Shown here: one piece after another, positions 37,037 through 44,681 of the stretch
How positions within the stretch are numbered: position 1 is the stretch's first letter
Layout of the letters: each line of letters begins with the position of its first letter
DNA from: Alphaproteobacteria bacterium
GTDB taxonomy: Bacteria > Pseudomonadota > Alphaproteobacteria > Rickettsiales > JADKJE01
DNA: 64,000 nt
Direction: 5' to 3'
Assembly: GCA_016722515.1 (NCBI GenBank)
Contig: JADKJE010000002.1
Coordinates: forward strand, 744,001-808,000
Made by a program: the position numbers and the translations under genes
The notes under the pieces: generated by a model
What the model saw: only the letters and a program-made list of their open reading frames with translations
Databases searched by the model: none
Told to the model about the DNA's origin: nothing

Positions 37037-37115
37037 GAATAAAAGCGATCACATTATTAAACACTATGAAAGTGATGAAGGCGATTATTTGTTTGTTGTT
37101 GGTCAAAAAGCATGA
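37026..37115 (+). CDS. possible 29-aa coupling peptide
   Basis: The ATG overlaps the end of the ABC exporter gene by 11 nt, and the TGA shares ATGA with the start of the next gene. Such placement suggests translational coupling. The peptide is charged (KNKSDHIIKHYESDEGDY) with no family. It may be chance. Confidence 0.25.
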   Translation: MLRKNKSDHIIKHYESDEGDYLFVVGQKA

Positions 37116-37762
37116 TGCAGGCATTTCTTTCAACAATTGAAGCGACTAACGTCAAAGAATGTCTTGGCTCATTAGCCATTTTACTTACGTTTATCGCTTT
37201 CATACCTTATATACGCTCCATTTTGCAGGGACGCACCAAACCTCATGTTTTTTCATGGGTGATATGGAGTGTTGCTACGCCTATCTTATTCGTTGCTCAA
37301 CTAGCCGATAAGGGTGGTGCAGGTGCTTGGTCAACCGGAGTATCAGGAGTCATTACACTTTATATAGCTATTCTTGCCTATGTCAGAAAGACAGAAATCG
37401 TCATAAAGAAAATCGATTGGCTTTTCTTTATTTTGGCGTTATCAGCAATTCCTTTTTGGTATGTGACTTCAAATCCATTATGGGCTGTGATCCTTCTTAC
37501 GAGCATTGATACGGTTGGTTTCTTTCCGACTATTCGAAAGGCTTATTTCAAACCATTCGAAGAACCGATGTTAATGTATATGATCGTTGTTGTAAGGGGT
37601 TGTATTTCGATCATGGCTTTAGAACATTATTCGCTAACGACCCTGCTATTTCCTGTGACGATTACACTGGTAAGCGTCGCGCTTATTGGGCTGGTGATCT
37701 GGAGGAGACGAAGTTCTCCTCATGATGAAGCATGTGGACTATACTCGTCATTTATCGAGTAG
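37112..37762 (+). CDS. multi-pass membrane protein with PQ-loop/SWEET-like features
   Basis: 216 aa, about seven hydrophobic segments with short loops. The first third (GSLAILLTFIAFIPYIRSI, TKPHVFSWVIWSV) resembles the PQ-loop triple-helix bundles of SWEET/MtN3-like transporters, and a second similar bundle (LLTSIDTVGFFPTIRKAY) follows, suggesting internal duplication. No ribosome site is evident at the ATG, consistent with coupling to the upstream frame. Function not known. Confidence 0.6.
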   Translation: MMQAFLSTIEATNVKECLGSLAILLTFIAFIPYIRSILQGRTKPHVFSWVIWSVATPILFVAQLADKGGAGAWSTGVSGVITLYIAILAYVRKTEIVIKKIDWLFFILALSAIPFWYVTSNPLWAVILLTSIDTVGFFPTIRKAYFKPFEEPMLMYMIVVVRGCISIMALEHYSLTTLLFPVTITLVSVALIGLVIWRRRSSPHDEACGLYSSFIE

Positions 37763-37969
37763 TCCCTAACCTTTGCCGTGTACCTGATTATATTGAGATC
37801 GATTTTTCGATGTTCTTTATTTGCAGAATCCCTTGTTTAGTGTTTGATTTAATGAAGAAAATAATTCAACATGTGGCAGTTGAATTTTACAGGACTCTCA
37901 GGTCTTAAAGAGGATGTGAGAAAACTAACCTTGTAAAACCATGAGGACCAATTGCCAAGGAGCCGACCA

Positions 37970-38479
37970 ATGACTCAAGACTATCCTGAATTTATTATCA
38001 CCCGCACTGTCAATGCGCCACGTACTATTGTTTTTAAAGCATGGTCGGATCTTAAGATTCTGGCAAAATGGTGGGGGCCAAGAGGATTTGAAACGCCTGT
38101 ATGCGAAGGCAATGTTCGTGAGGAAGGAAAATATCGTATGGTGATGCGTTCGCCTGATGGGGTTGATTATCCAATCAAAGGTATTTACCTCGAAGTTGAA
38201 AAGCCTGAGCGTCTTGTGATGACCCAGGATTGCAGTGAGCATCCGGCAGCCTGGCATGATATGGTGAAACCAAATCGTGCTAAAAATGATAAAAATCCAG
38301 CGGGCGAATTATTGACATCTGTGACGTTTGAAGAGATAAGCGGAAAGACAAAGATAACCATTTGCATTTATTTTGATACGCTGGAAATTAGGGATGCCAT
38401 GTTAAAAATGGGGATGAATGACGGATGGTCGCAAAGTCTTGATCGGCTTGAAGAATATCTGAAAATAGCCACATCATAA
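37970..38479 (+). CDS. SRPBCC/AHSA1-domain protein
   Basis: 169 aa from the ATG at 37970 with AAGGAG 7 nt upstream. The START-like fold is shown by ITRTVNAPRTIVFKAWSD at the start, WWGPRGFETP, and the C-terminal helix GWSQSLDRLEEYL, as in activator-of-Hsp90-like bacterial proteins. It binds an unknown hydrophobic ligand or is a stress-related chaperone cofactor. A second SRPBCC gene follows after 117 nt. Confidence 0.85.
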   Translation: MTQDYPEFIITRTVNAPRTIVFKAWSDLKILAKWWGPRGFETPVCEGNVREEGKYRMVMRSPDGVDYPIKGIYLEVEKPERLVMTQDCSEHPAAWHDMVKPNRAKNDKNPAGELLTSVTFEEISGKTKITICIYFDTLEIRDAMLKMGMNDGWSQSLDRLEEYLKIATS

Positions 38480-38596
38480 TCTACAAAAAGTATCTTGCGG
38501 TATACTTTCGGTGAATGTATAAGTATTCCTGTGGTGGTGCAAAAGAGGTGTTTTTGTTTAGCTTTTAGCACGTTCGTTTACAAGAAGGAAGTTTTT

Positions 38597-39136
38597 ATGT
38601 TCAAAATAATGTTAACAATACTTGCGGTAGCTGTGATCGGATTTGTTATGGTGGTTGGTATGCAGCCAGCTGATTTTCGTATTTCGCGGACTATGACCAT
38701 GTCGGCCCCTGCGCCTGTGGTGTTTGAGCAAGTGAATGATTTTCATAAATGGGGTGCCTGGTCGCCATGGGCAAAACTCGATCCAAATCAAAAAAATACG
38801 TTTGAGGGACCCGAATCGGGAGTGGGTGCTGTTTTGCGTTGGGAAGGCAATCGAGAAGTCGGGGTAGGTAGCATGACTATTATCGAAAGCCGCCCCAGTG
38901 ATTTAGTGCGTATGAAACTTGAATTTCTAAAGCCATTCGCTGCTACAGATACCGCAGAATTTACGTTTAAAGCCAAGGGCAACCAAACTGAGGTGACGTG
39001 GAGTATGTATGGAAAAAATGATTTCATAGGTAAAGCGATGAACCTGGTGATGAATTGCGATAAAATGGTGGGTGGCATGTTTGAAAAAGGTCTCACCAAC
39101 ATGAAAGGAACGGTAGAGGCGCCAACAAAAGAATAA
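38597..39136 (+). CDS. membrane-anchored SRPBCC (polyketide-cyclase-like) protein
   Basis: 179 aa from the ATG at 38597 (GAAGGAAG upstream). One N-terminal helix (residues 3-20) anchors or exports the protein. The rest is a START-like domain: MSAPAPVVFEQVNDFHKWGAWSPW, then GVGSMTI and TEVTWSMYG. Common in bacteria with unknown ligands. The pair of SRPBCC genes may be related by function rather than sequence. Confidence 0.8.
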   Translation: MFKIMLTILAVAVIGFVMVVGMQPADFRISRTMTMSAPAPVVFEQVNDFHKWGAWSPWAKLDPNQKNTFEGPESGVGAVLRWEGNREVGVGSMTIIESRPSDLVRMKLEFLKPFAATDTAEFTFKAKGNQTEVTWSMYGKNDFIGKAMNLVMNCDKMVGGMFEKGLTNMKGTVEAPTKE

Positions 39137-39340
39137 TGGTTTAAAGGTCCTGTAGGCTATATATTTAATAAGTATAGAGGGGGGTGACATTAGTTATAGA
39201 TGCTCTTTGTAGGCAATGATTTGGGCAATTCTAATGATTTATCTATCATAATTAGCATTTTTCTGATAAAAGATTAGTGTGCGCAGCTTTGCGGGAATAA
39301 TATCTTTTTAAATTATAGAGTTGCGTTCGGGGGACATATA

Positions 39341-40075
39341 ATGCACAAAAAGAAAAACACTATTCTTGTTGTTGACGATGAAGCACATGTCCGAAAAATG
39401 TTGGGCATTGTTTTAGATGATGAAAATTTAAAAATTGTTGAATGTGATAATGGCCAACAGGCGATACGTCTGTGTGTGTCCATTAAGCCAGATCTAATAT
39501 TGCTTGATCTGGGATTACCAGATATGGATGGCAAGGAGGTAATTGTTGCTATTCGGGAATGGTCACATGTGCCTATTATTGTCCTATCTGGACGCTTATC
39601 GGATGAGGAAGTCGTTGCTGCACTGAATTTGGGTGCCAATGATTATATAACCAAGCCTTTTAATGTGGATGTACTCCTGGCACGCATCAATGTGTCTCTG
39701 CGATCATCTGCTGTCCATGAGGTAGGGGAACCAGAATTGCATAATGGTCCTTTGCGTATGGATTTGGTAAGGCACGAAGTGTATTTTAATGATAAATTAG
39801 TAGGGCTTACGCCCAAGGAATATGATTTGCTTCGTCATTTTATGATTAATCGAGGTAAAATGCTTACGCATAAGGAGATCCTCAAAAAAGTGTGGGGCGC
39901 ATCGCATGATGAAGATACCACTTATTTACGCGTTTATATTGGTCAGATTCGTAAGAAAATAGAAGAGTATGCTATTATACCTGTTTTTATTGTAACAGAG
40001 CCAGGCATTGGTTATCGCATGGAAACGATTCCAATTGAAATTGAAGATGAATATCTAGAAAAGAAAAAGGCATAA
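39341..40075 (+). CDS. OmpR/KdpE-family response regulator
   Basis: 244 aa. The receiver has DDEAH, phospho-acceptor Asp in LILLDLGLPD (about residue 54) and Lys in TKPF (about 107). The C-terminal winged helix (about 135-230) has the LTPKEYDLLRHFM and TYLRVYIGQIRKKIE helices with VTEPGIGYRM. No kinase gene is adjacent. A strong terminator ends the unit. Four 18-bp elements with 11-bp direct repeats, the spacing used by this family, lie upstream of the four stress units that follow, so it is the natural candidate for their regulator. Confidence 0.9.
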   Translation: MHKKKNTILVVDDEAHVRKMLGIVLDDENLKIVECDNGQQAIRLCVSIKPDLILLDLGLPDMDGKEVIVAIREWSHVPIIVLSGRLSDEEVVAALNLGANDYITKPFNVDVLLARINVSLRSSAVHEVGEPELHNGPLRMDLVRHEVYFNDKLVGLTPKEYDLLRHFMINRGKMLTHKEILKKVWGASHDEDTTYLRVYIGQIRKKIEEYAIIPVFIVTEPGIGYRMETIPIEIEDEYLEKKKA

Positions 40076-40096
40076 ATCGCTGATTTATGCCTTTTT
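40064..40096. terminator. bidirectional intrinsic terminator
   Basis: Perfect 15-nt arms (AAAAAGGCATAAATC) around a GCT loop with A- and T-runs on either side. It ends the response-regulator gene and, read on the other strand, the DUF3309-lipoprotein unit. Confidence 0.85.
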
Positions 40097-40127
40097 TGGA
40101 TGAATGAATGCTTAGCTGAAACTGGAA

Positions 40128-40427
40128 CTATTTTTCTTCTATTTCTTGTTCAGTTTCATTGGTTGTTGATTTATTAAACAACCCCTTGGGGTCTTTTGTT
40201 GTTTTGGATTTAACCACGGCTTTTTTCTTGCCGGTTTTGTCAACGCTCACCTCCGTTGATGATTGTTTCTCAGTTGTGGTTCCTTGCGCATCCGTTGAAC
40301 TCACGGTTCTTTCGTATGTACCAGGAGCTTGGTCTAGTACGGTGCGTTGGGGGCGATCTTCTGCGCATGCACTAAGCGTTAATGCTAGTACTGAAAGAGC
40401 CGTTAAAATGGATAAATTCGTTTTCAT
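40128..40427 (-). CDS. small putative lipoprotein
   Basis: 99 aa with signal peptide and lipobox LSAC. The mature part is Thr/Lys/Glu-rich and disordered, with a KKAVVKSKTT basic stretch. No family recognised. It sits 42 nt after the DUF3309 gene with an AAAAAGGA ribosome site, so it is probably the second gene of that stress unit. Confidence 0.65.
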   Translation of the reverse strand: MKTNLSILTALSVLALTLSACAEDRPQRTVLDQAPGTYERTVSSTDAQGTTTEKQSSTEVSVDKTGKKKAVVKSKTTKDPKGLFNKSTTNETEQEIEEK

Positions 40428-40469
40428 GGGATAGTCCTTTTTAATTAGAAAGTGTTGTATACGATGTCG

Positions 40470-40628
40470 CTAGATACGGCCGGCTAGTAGCAAGATAAGA
40501 AGGATGATAACAAGTAGCCCCATACCTCCACTGGGATAATAACCCCAGTTCTTACTGTGCGGCCATGTTGGCAGAGTTCCCACCAAAAAGAGAATTAGAA
40601 TAATTAACACGATTGCTGATACAGACAT
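40470..40628 (-). CDS. DUF3309 small membrane protein
   Basis: 52 aa from the ATG at 40628 (AAAGGAG, 7 nt). Two hydrophobic helices flank the family signature GTLPTWPHSKNWGYYPSGG and the end is LLLAGRI; the match to DUF3309 is close. These tiny proteins are abundant in stress-resistant proteobacteria; the function is unknown. A proposed regulator box lies 81 nt upstream. Confidence 0.85.
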   Translation of the reverse strand: MSVSAIVLIILILFLVGTLPTWPHSKNWGYYPSGGMGLLVIILLILLLAGRI

Positions 40629-40708
40629 AAAAAATCTCCTTTGTGAGATACCATGGATCACAATGACAGAAGGGGTATAAAAATGCGATATGAGTTAAGT
40701 ATGGCAAA

Positions 40709-40726
40709 ATAAGGAAATTATAAAGA
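40709..40726 (-). promoter_or_regulatory. stress-unit box 1 (upstream of DUF3309 gene)
   Basis: On the minus strand TCTTTATAATTTCCTTAT, containing CTTTA and CCTTA 11 bp apart. TATACC, a possible -10, follows 29 nt later. One of four similar elements (see 42080, 42491 and 42941). Confidence 0.5.
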
Positions 40727-40764
40727 TAATTGGGTTCAGGGAGGTTGCCCTCTCAAGCCTATAA

Positions 40765-40798
40765 AAAATGCGCCATTTCGTTTGAAATGGCGCATTTT
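40765..40798. terminator. intrinsic terminator of the YfdX unit
   Basis: Perfect 15-nt arms AAAATGCGCCATTTC around loop GTTT, with A/T tails. It lies 26 nt after the yfdX-like stop and insulates this unit from the DUF3309 unit. Confidence 0.85.
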
Positions 40799-40823
40799 AG
40801 ATAGGAATAGAAATGCGAAGTGA

Positions 40824-41711
40824 TTAGCGGCGTGCTGACCAACGTTTCAATTCTTTACCCCATTTTTCAAACTTTTTATCGGTTTTCTCGATCATGGTTG
40901 GATCTTTTTTGTCGATATAGTTCTGTAGGTCACTTACGTCTTTACGCATGTTGATAATATCAGGACGATAAGCTTTATAGCTGGCATTATCCTGCATTTC
41001 ATTAAGTGCTTCATCGGCATGTTTTAAGGCATAACGAGCACCAGTATAGTTTTTGCCAGCAATAAAATTGCGGGCGAGCGCTATATTATCATGTGCTTTA
41101 TCGCTAGGAACCGATACCTGGCTATCTATTTTAACCACCGCATCTGTTAACATGGCAAGTTGATTATCTGCCTCTTTGAGTTTACCGTTTGTGATCGCGG
41201 TGTCTGCATCTCTAAGAAACGAATCTGCTTTATCGCCTGTTAAATCAAGCGTAAGATAAACAATATCCGCATCGGTGACGGCAAGGTCATTGACTGCCCA
41301 GATAGGGCCGCTACTGACTTTTTTCACTTGAACTGGACCGGTTTCAATGGGGAAATAGTGATATTTATATTCTGTATCATATTGATAAATGATACGACCG
41401 GATTCAACCTGGGTAACACGACGATGTTCAATGGTTGAATGTTTAATCACCGTGATCAGGTTGTGTGCCTGAACCAGATGTTGTCTGGCTAAGTCGGTGT
41501 TTTTCATGGCAAGCGCCACTCGAGCATAATTGATATGTTCGACAAAGCTGCTTGCAGCGATACGAGGGTTGCTTATGGTTTCGTTGCTGATAGGTTTGGT
41601 CGCTGTTCCTACGGTACCAGTTGTGATATCGGCAGCCAAAGATGAAGCAGCAGCGCTCAAAATCAAGCTTGTGCTTAGAATGGTTGTGATAAGTAATGGA
41701 TGTGTTTTCAT
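40824..41711 (-). CDS. YfdX-family exported protein
   Basis: 295 aa with a signal peptide (cleavage near SSLAA). The mature protein is mainly alpha-helical, with two copies of a family-type helical pair (INYARVALAMKNTDLARQHLVQAHNLI; NIALARNFIAGKNYTGARYALKHADEAL). This matches YfdX, a periplasmic chaperone-like protein linked to acid and antibiotic tolerance. Ribosome site AAGGAG. It follows the YtxH-like gene by 24 nt and is followed by a strong terminator. Confidence 0.78.
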   Translation of the reverse strand: MKTHPLLITTILSTSLILSAAASSLAADITTGTVGTATKPISNETISNPRIAASSFVEHINYARVALAMKNTDLARQHLVQAHNLITVIKHSTIEHRRVTQVESGRIIYQYDTEYKYHYFPIETGPVQVKKVSSGPIWAVNDLAVTDADIVYLTLDLTGDKADSFLRDADTAITNGKLKEADNQLAMLTDAVVKIDSQVSVPSDKAHDNIALARNFIAGKNYTGARYALKHADEALNEMQDNASYKAYRPDIINMRKDVSDLQNYIDKKDPTMIEKTDKKFEKWGKELKRWSARR

Positions 41712-41735
41712 CGGAGTCTCTCCTTAGTGAGGGGG

Positions 41736-41996
41736 TTAGTTACGTGGTTGATTGGTTGCTTTTTTAACGTCATCAGTAGCATTGTTTGCTGCATCATGAA
41801 GTTTATCGCCTGGTGTACGGTCTTCTAATTGTCGAGCGGCTTTATCGGCGCCATTAGGTAATTCATCGACAGCATCGCCAATTTTTTGGCCTGCAGTACG
41901 ACGATCAGGAGCATTGAGTACGTAATAGCCAATGACGGCAACAACGGCAATTAGTAGAGTGATTGTAAAAATTTTTGCTGATGATTGATTAGCCAT
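41736..41996 (-). CDS. small membrane-anchored stress protein (YtxH-like)
   Basis: 86 aa: one N-terminal helix (residues 8-27) then a soluble Ala/Asp/Lys-rich amphipathic helix region (AGQKIGDAVDELPNGADKAARQLED) as in YtxH/CsbD-associated proteins. Ribosome site AAAAGGAG. First gene of a unit with yfdX. A regulator box is 84 nt upstream. Confidence 0.65.
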   Translation of the reverse strand: MANQSSAKIFTITLLIAVVAVIGYYVLNAPDRRTAGQKIGDAVDELPNGADKAARQLEDRTPGDKLHDAANNATDDVKKATNQPRN

Positions 41997-42079
41997 GGAA
42001 TACTCCTTTTAAATGGGTGAATGAGATTTTAGGGTAGGAGGTATAGTGTTGTTTTTCGATATGGAAAAATAAGATGGAT

Positions 42080-42097
42080 GTAAGAAATCTATAAAGA
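42080..42097 (-). promoter_or_regulatory. stress-unit box 2 (upstream of YtxH-like/YfdX unit)
   Basis: Minus strand TCTTTATAGATTTCTTAC: CTTTA and TCTTA 11 bp apart, 84 nt before the start codon, with TATACC 34 nt further on. Confidence 0.5.
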
Positions 42098-42119
42098 TTC
42101 AAATGTAGGATACAATCAA

Positions 42120-42149
42120 AAGAAAGCCGGACCTAGGTCCGGCTTTCTT
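42120..42149. terminator. perfect 30-bp palindromic terminator
   Basis: AAGAAAGCCGGACCTAGGTCCGGCTTTCTT pattern, self-complementary throughout, beginning 25 nt after the stop of the Asn/Gln-rich gene. It can act in either direction. Confidence 0.75.
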
Positions 42150-42174
42150 GGGTCGATCAACAAATTGCTTAGAC

Positions 42175-42375
42175 CTAACGATTTTGAGGGGCATTGTTAG
42201 GTTTAACAGTTTGGTTATTGCCAGGCTTAGCAGGTGCATTATTCGTATTAGGAGTTTTTGCATTGTCTACTTTGCTTTCGGCAACGATCGGCTGTTGCGC
42301 AGCTTGGTCGTTTTTTTGATTTTGATTTTGATTTTGATTTTGATTTTGATTAGTATTAGGTTGATTGTTAGTCAT
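42175..42375 (-). CDS. Asn/Gln/Pro-rich low-complexity peptide
   Basis: 66 aa, no hydrophobic segment. The start has an excellent ribosome site (TAAGGAG). NQ dipeptides repeat five times near residues 9-19, encoded by hexanucleotide repeats; the rest is AKPGN/NNAP-rich. It is likely intrinsically disordered; no family is recognised. Its own promoter box, ribosome site and terminator argue that it is expressed. Confidence 0.65.
   Translation of the reverse strand: MTNNQPNTNQNQNQNQNQNQKNDQAAQQPIVAESKVDNAKTPNTNNAPAKPGNNQTVKPNNAPQNR
42314..42349 (+). repeat. hexanucleotide microsatellite (TTTTGA)6
   Basis: Six tandem exact copies inside the 66-aa gene. Length changes would stay in frame and alter the NQ-repeat number. 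Tandem repeats of this purity are rare in the rest of the window. Confidence 0.85.
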
Positions 42376-42490
42376 ATCAATCTCCTTAAAAGTATGAAGT
42401 TGAGCCGTGTTACTCGAAGAGAAATACTCTCAACACAATGAAGGCTACAGATTAGTGTATAATGAATCTATGTAGAAATAATGATGAGTC

Positions 42491-42508
42491 GTAATATTTT
42501 CGTAAAGA
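42491..42508 (-). promoter_or_regulatory. stress-unit box 3 (upstream of Asn/Gln-rich peptide)
   Basis: Minus strand TCTTTACGAAAATATTAC: CTTTA and TATTA 11 bp apart, 116 nt before the start codon; TATACA follows 29 nt later. Confidence 0.45.
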
Positions 42509-42538
42509 TTATGATTTTATATAAGATGGTAGCTATAA

Positions 42539-42575
42539 AAAATCGCCCGGCTCATTGTCTGCGCCGGGCGATTTT
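42539..42575. terminator. intrinsic terminator of csbD-like gene
   Basis: Arms AAAATCGCCCGGC and its complement around an 11-nt loop with flanking A/T runs, 20 nt after the stop. Confidence 0.8.
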
Positions 42576-42594
42576 CGAATACGGGGATCAATGA

Positions 42595-42825
42595 TTATGA
42601 AGTTTTTGAATCATGTTTTTGGTTGTGTTCAACATCATCTTCCATCTCTTTAATTTTCTTTTCAGCGTCTTCTTTGCCCAGGCCATAATGTTCTTTTAAT
42701 TTGCCTAAGAATTGATCACGTTGACCGTTAAAAAGGGTAACGTCGTTGTCGGTTAACTTACCCCAGGTTTCTTTGATTTTACCTTTGAGTTGTGTAAATT
42801 TTCCGTCTACTTGTTCTTGATTCAT
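42595..42825 (-). CDS. CsbD-family stress protein
   Basis: 76 aa from the ATG at 42825 with AAGGAG upstream; an earlier in-frame ATG at 42876 lacks it. The CsbD signature QVDGKFTQLKGKIKETWGKLTD is at the N-terminus, followed by a highly charged helix. Abundant in general stress responses of many bacteria; biochemical role unknown. Monocistronic with its own terminator and regulator box. Confidence 0.88.
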   Translation of the reverse strand: MNQEQVDGKFTQLKGKIKETWGKLTDNDVTLFNGQRDQFLGKLKEHYGLGKEDAEKKIKEMEDDVEHNQKHDSKTS

Positions 42826-42940
42826 AAAAATCTCCTTGAAATTTATGGTTAACATTGTCAAAGACAATGTGTGCATTTAAGGCACTCTGTATTATCGTTT
42901 TCTTCTCAATAAAGAAGCGACAGGACTTATGTTCGGAATG

Positions 42941-42958
42941 ATAAGAAAACGATAAAGA
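42941..42958 (-). promoter_or_regulatory. stress-unit box 4 (upstream of csbD-like gene)
   Basis: Minus strand TCTTTATCGTTTTCTTAT: CTTTA and TCTTA 11 bp apart, 116 nt before the start codon, matching the distance of box 3. TAATAC lies 46 nt further on. Confidence 0.5.
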
Positions 42959-42987
42959 ATATGGATAAATACTAATCGGTCAGCAGG

Positions 42988-43779
42988 TTAAAAAGCGCCA
43001 AAGGCATAGGCATCCATGGCAAGTACGCCTAAGGCTACGTCTTTATGCAGATGCTGTGCTTGTAATGGGATGCCAGCGGCACCTAAAGCAACAAAGAACG
43101 GTAGAAAATGTTCGGGTGTTGGGTGATTTTCGTTGGCATAGGGAGCTAATATGTGCCATTTAAGCAAGCTTTCGATATCATCCTTTAGCACGCATTCTTC
43201 CACCCATGCAGAGAAGTGGTTAACCCATTCGGGAGTATGAAGATGGTGACCATGAAAGGCTTCTTTCAAATTATGTGTTAAGTTACCAGTACCTATGATT
43301 AAGATATGTTCCTTTTTAAGGGAAGCAAGAGCCTGGCCAATACGATAATGCCATTGTGCATCTTTGTGAGGCTGTACGGATAATTCAATAACAGGAACAT
43401 CAGCATTGGGGTACATCAGGAGCAAGGGGTTCCATACACCATGGTCAAGTCCACGTGAAGGATCAATCTCGGCTTTAAATCCGTGTGTAACCAATAACGA
43501 ACGAACCTGATTGGCAAGTGCTGGATTACCAGGGACGGGATAATGTAATGCGTAAAGCGCTTTAGGAAAACCATAAAAATCATGAATGGTTTCTGGAAGC
43601 GAGGCACCTGTGAGCATGGGGTCATCTGTTTCCCAATGGGCCGATGCTATTACGATAGCGCGTGGCTTGGATATGCGTGTGCTAAGTCGGCGCAAAAATT
43701 GTGAGGTTAGAGCGTCTTCCAATGCCAACATAGGCGAGCCGTGCGAGATAAAGAGTGAGGGAAGATGCGTAGAATTCAT
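42988..43779 (-). CDS. DODA-type extradiol ring-opening dioxygenase (YgiD-like)
   Basis: 263 aa, close to YgiD length. N-terminal FISHGSPML supplies the first metal His; SAHWETDDP, GLDHGVWNPL and GTGNLTHNL are the other family blocks, so a Zn/Fe site should form. Members open catechol rings such as DOPA; the true substrate is not predictable. It is downstream of the pirin gene on the same strand with 79 nt between, in a group apparently controlled by the divergent LysR gene. Confidence 0.87.
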   Translation of the reverse strand: MNSTHLPSLFISHGSPMLALEDALTSQFLRRLSTRISKPRAIVIASAHWETDDPMLTGASLPETIHDFYGFPKALYALHYPVPGNPALANQVRSLLVTHGFKAEIDPSRGLDHGVWNPLLLMYPNADVPVIELSVQPHKDAQWHYRIGQALASLKKEHILIIGTGNLTHNLKEAFHGHHLHTPEWVNHFSAWVEECVLKDDIESLLKWHILAPYANENHPTPEHFLPFFVALGAAGIPLQAQHLHKDVALGVLAMDAYAFGAF

Positions 43780-43858
43780 ATAACCAAATTAATCTTTGTG
43801 GGGAGCCGCTAGCGGCGATGTAGTATTTGTCTGATATTCTGCTTTTTTATTCGATGGG

Positions 43859-44575
43859 TTAGTTAGATAATGATTGCGCTGGTACATCTATCACAAGGAC
43901 TTCTGCATCACTGGTGGCGGCGATGGTGATAATCGATTCACCTGTGACTTCAGCGCCATCGCCTTGCTGCATCTGCATCCCATTGATCGTAAAATTGCCT
44001 ACTGATGCCAGGATATAAGCCTGATGTTTAATGGGTTGTGTAATCACGGTTCCTTTGGTTAAGGTGCCACCATAAATGGCTGCGTCTTGATGGATAAAGA
44101 GTGCATTTTTTCCTGCATGTTGGGCTTGACCCGAAACCAATACGGCAAGTTTATCGGTTACTGGTTCTTTAGGAAATTCTTTGGCTTTCCACCGCGGCGC
44201 TACATTTTTCTCATTAGGCTCAATCCAGATTTGGTACAAAGTGGTGTCCTCTGGTTCAGCATTATATTCCGAGTGGAATACACCTGTGCCAGCACTCATC
44301 ACCTGAACATCACCGGCTTTGGTGCGACCTTCATTCTTCATACTGTCTTTGTGCGATATGGCACCTTTTTTAACATAGGTGATGATTTCCATGTTGTTAT
44401 GTGGATGTGCGCCAAAACCCTTGCCAGCGGCAATGCGGTCGTCGTTTACCACGCGTAATGCACCAAACTCTAAGCGTTTTGGATTCCAATAACGGGCAAA
44501 GCTAAAATGGTGTCGCGCATTAAGCCAGCCGTGATCGGCATGGCCCAGTGTTTCATATGGATAGAGATGTATCAT
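43859..44575 (-). CDS. pirin-family bicupin (YhhW-like quercetin dioxygenase)
   Basis: 238 aa. The N-terminal cupin holds the metal site GAHPHNNMEIITYV and the matching HSEYN region; the second cupin is degenerate. These proteins act as flavonoid dioxygenases or redox-responsive cofactors. AAGGAG precedes the ATG. Divergent from the LysR gene with about 106 nt between, the classic arrangement for LysR control. Confidence 0.88.
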   Translation of the reverse strand: MIHLYPYETLGHADHGWLNARHHFSFARYWNPKRLEFGALRVVNDDRIAAGKGFGAHPHNNMEIITYVKKGAISHKDSMKNEGRTKAGDVQVMSAGTGVFHSEYNAEPEDTTLYQIWIEPNEKNVAPRWKAKEFPKEPVTDKLAVLVSGQAQHAGKNALFIHQDAAIYGGTLTKGTVITQPIKHQAYILASVGNFTINGMQMQQGDGAEVTGESIITIAATSDAEVLVIDVPAQSLSN

Positions 44576-44681
44576 CTATCAACTCCTTAAACTGGTTTAG
44601 TTATAAGGCTAGTTTGACTCATTCCAATACAAATGTTAATATTGAATAATGTTAATTGATTAGTTCCAAATGGTTATTAAT

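Noticed and set aside
39190..39340. Stress box upstream of the OmpR-type regulator itself
   Set aside because: A TAATCTTTTATC stretch recalls one half-site, but the second repeat at 11 bp is absent.
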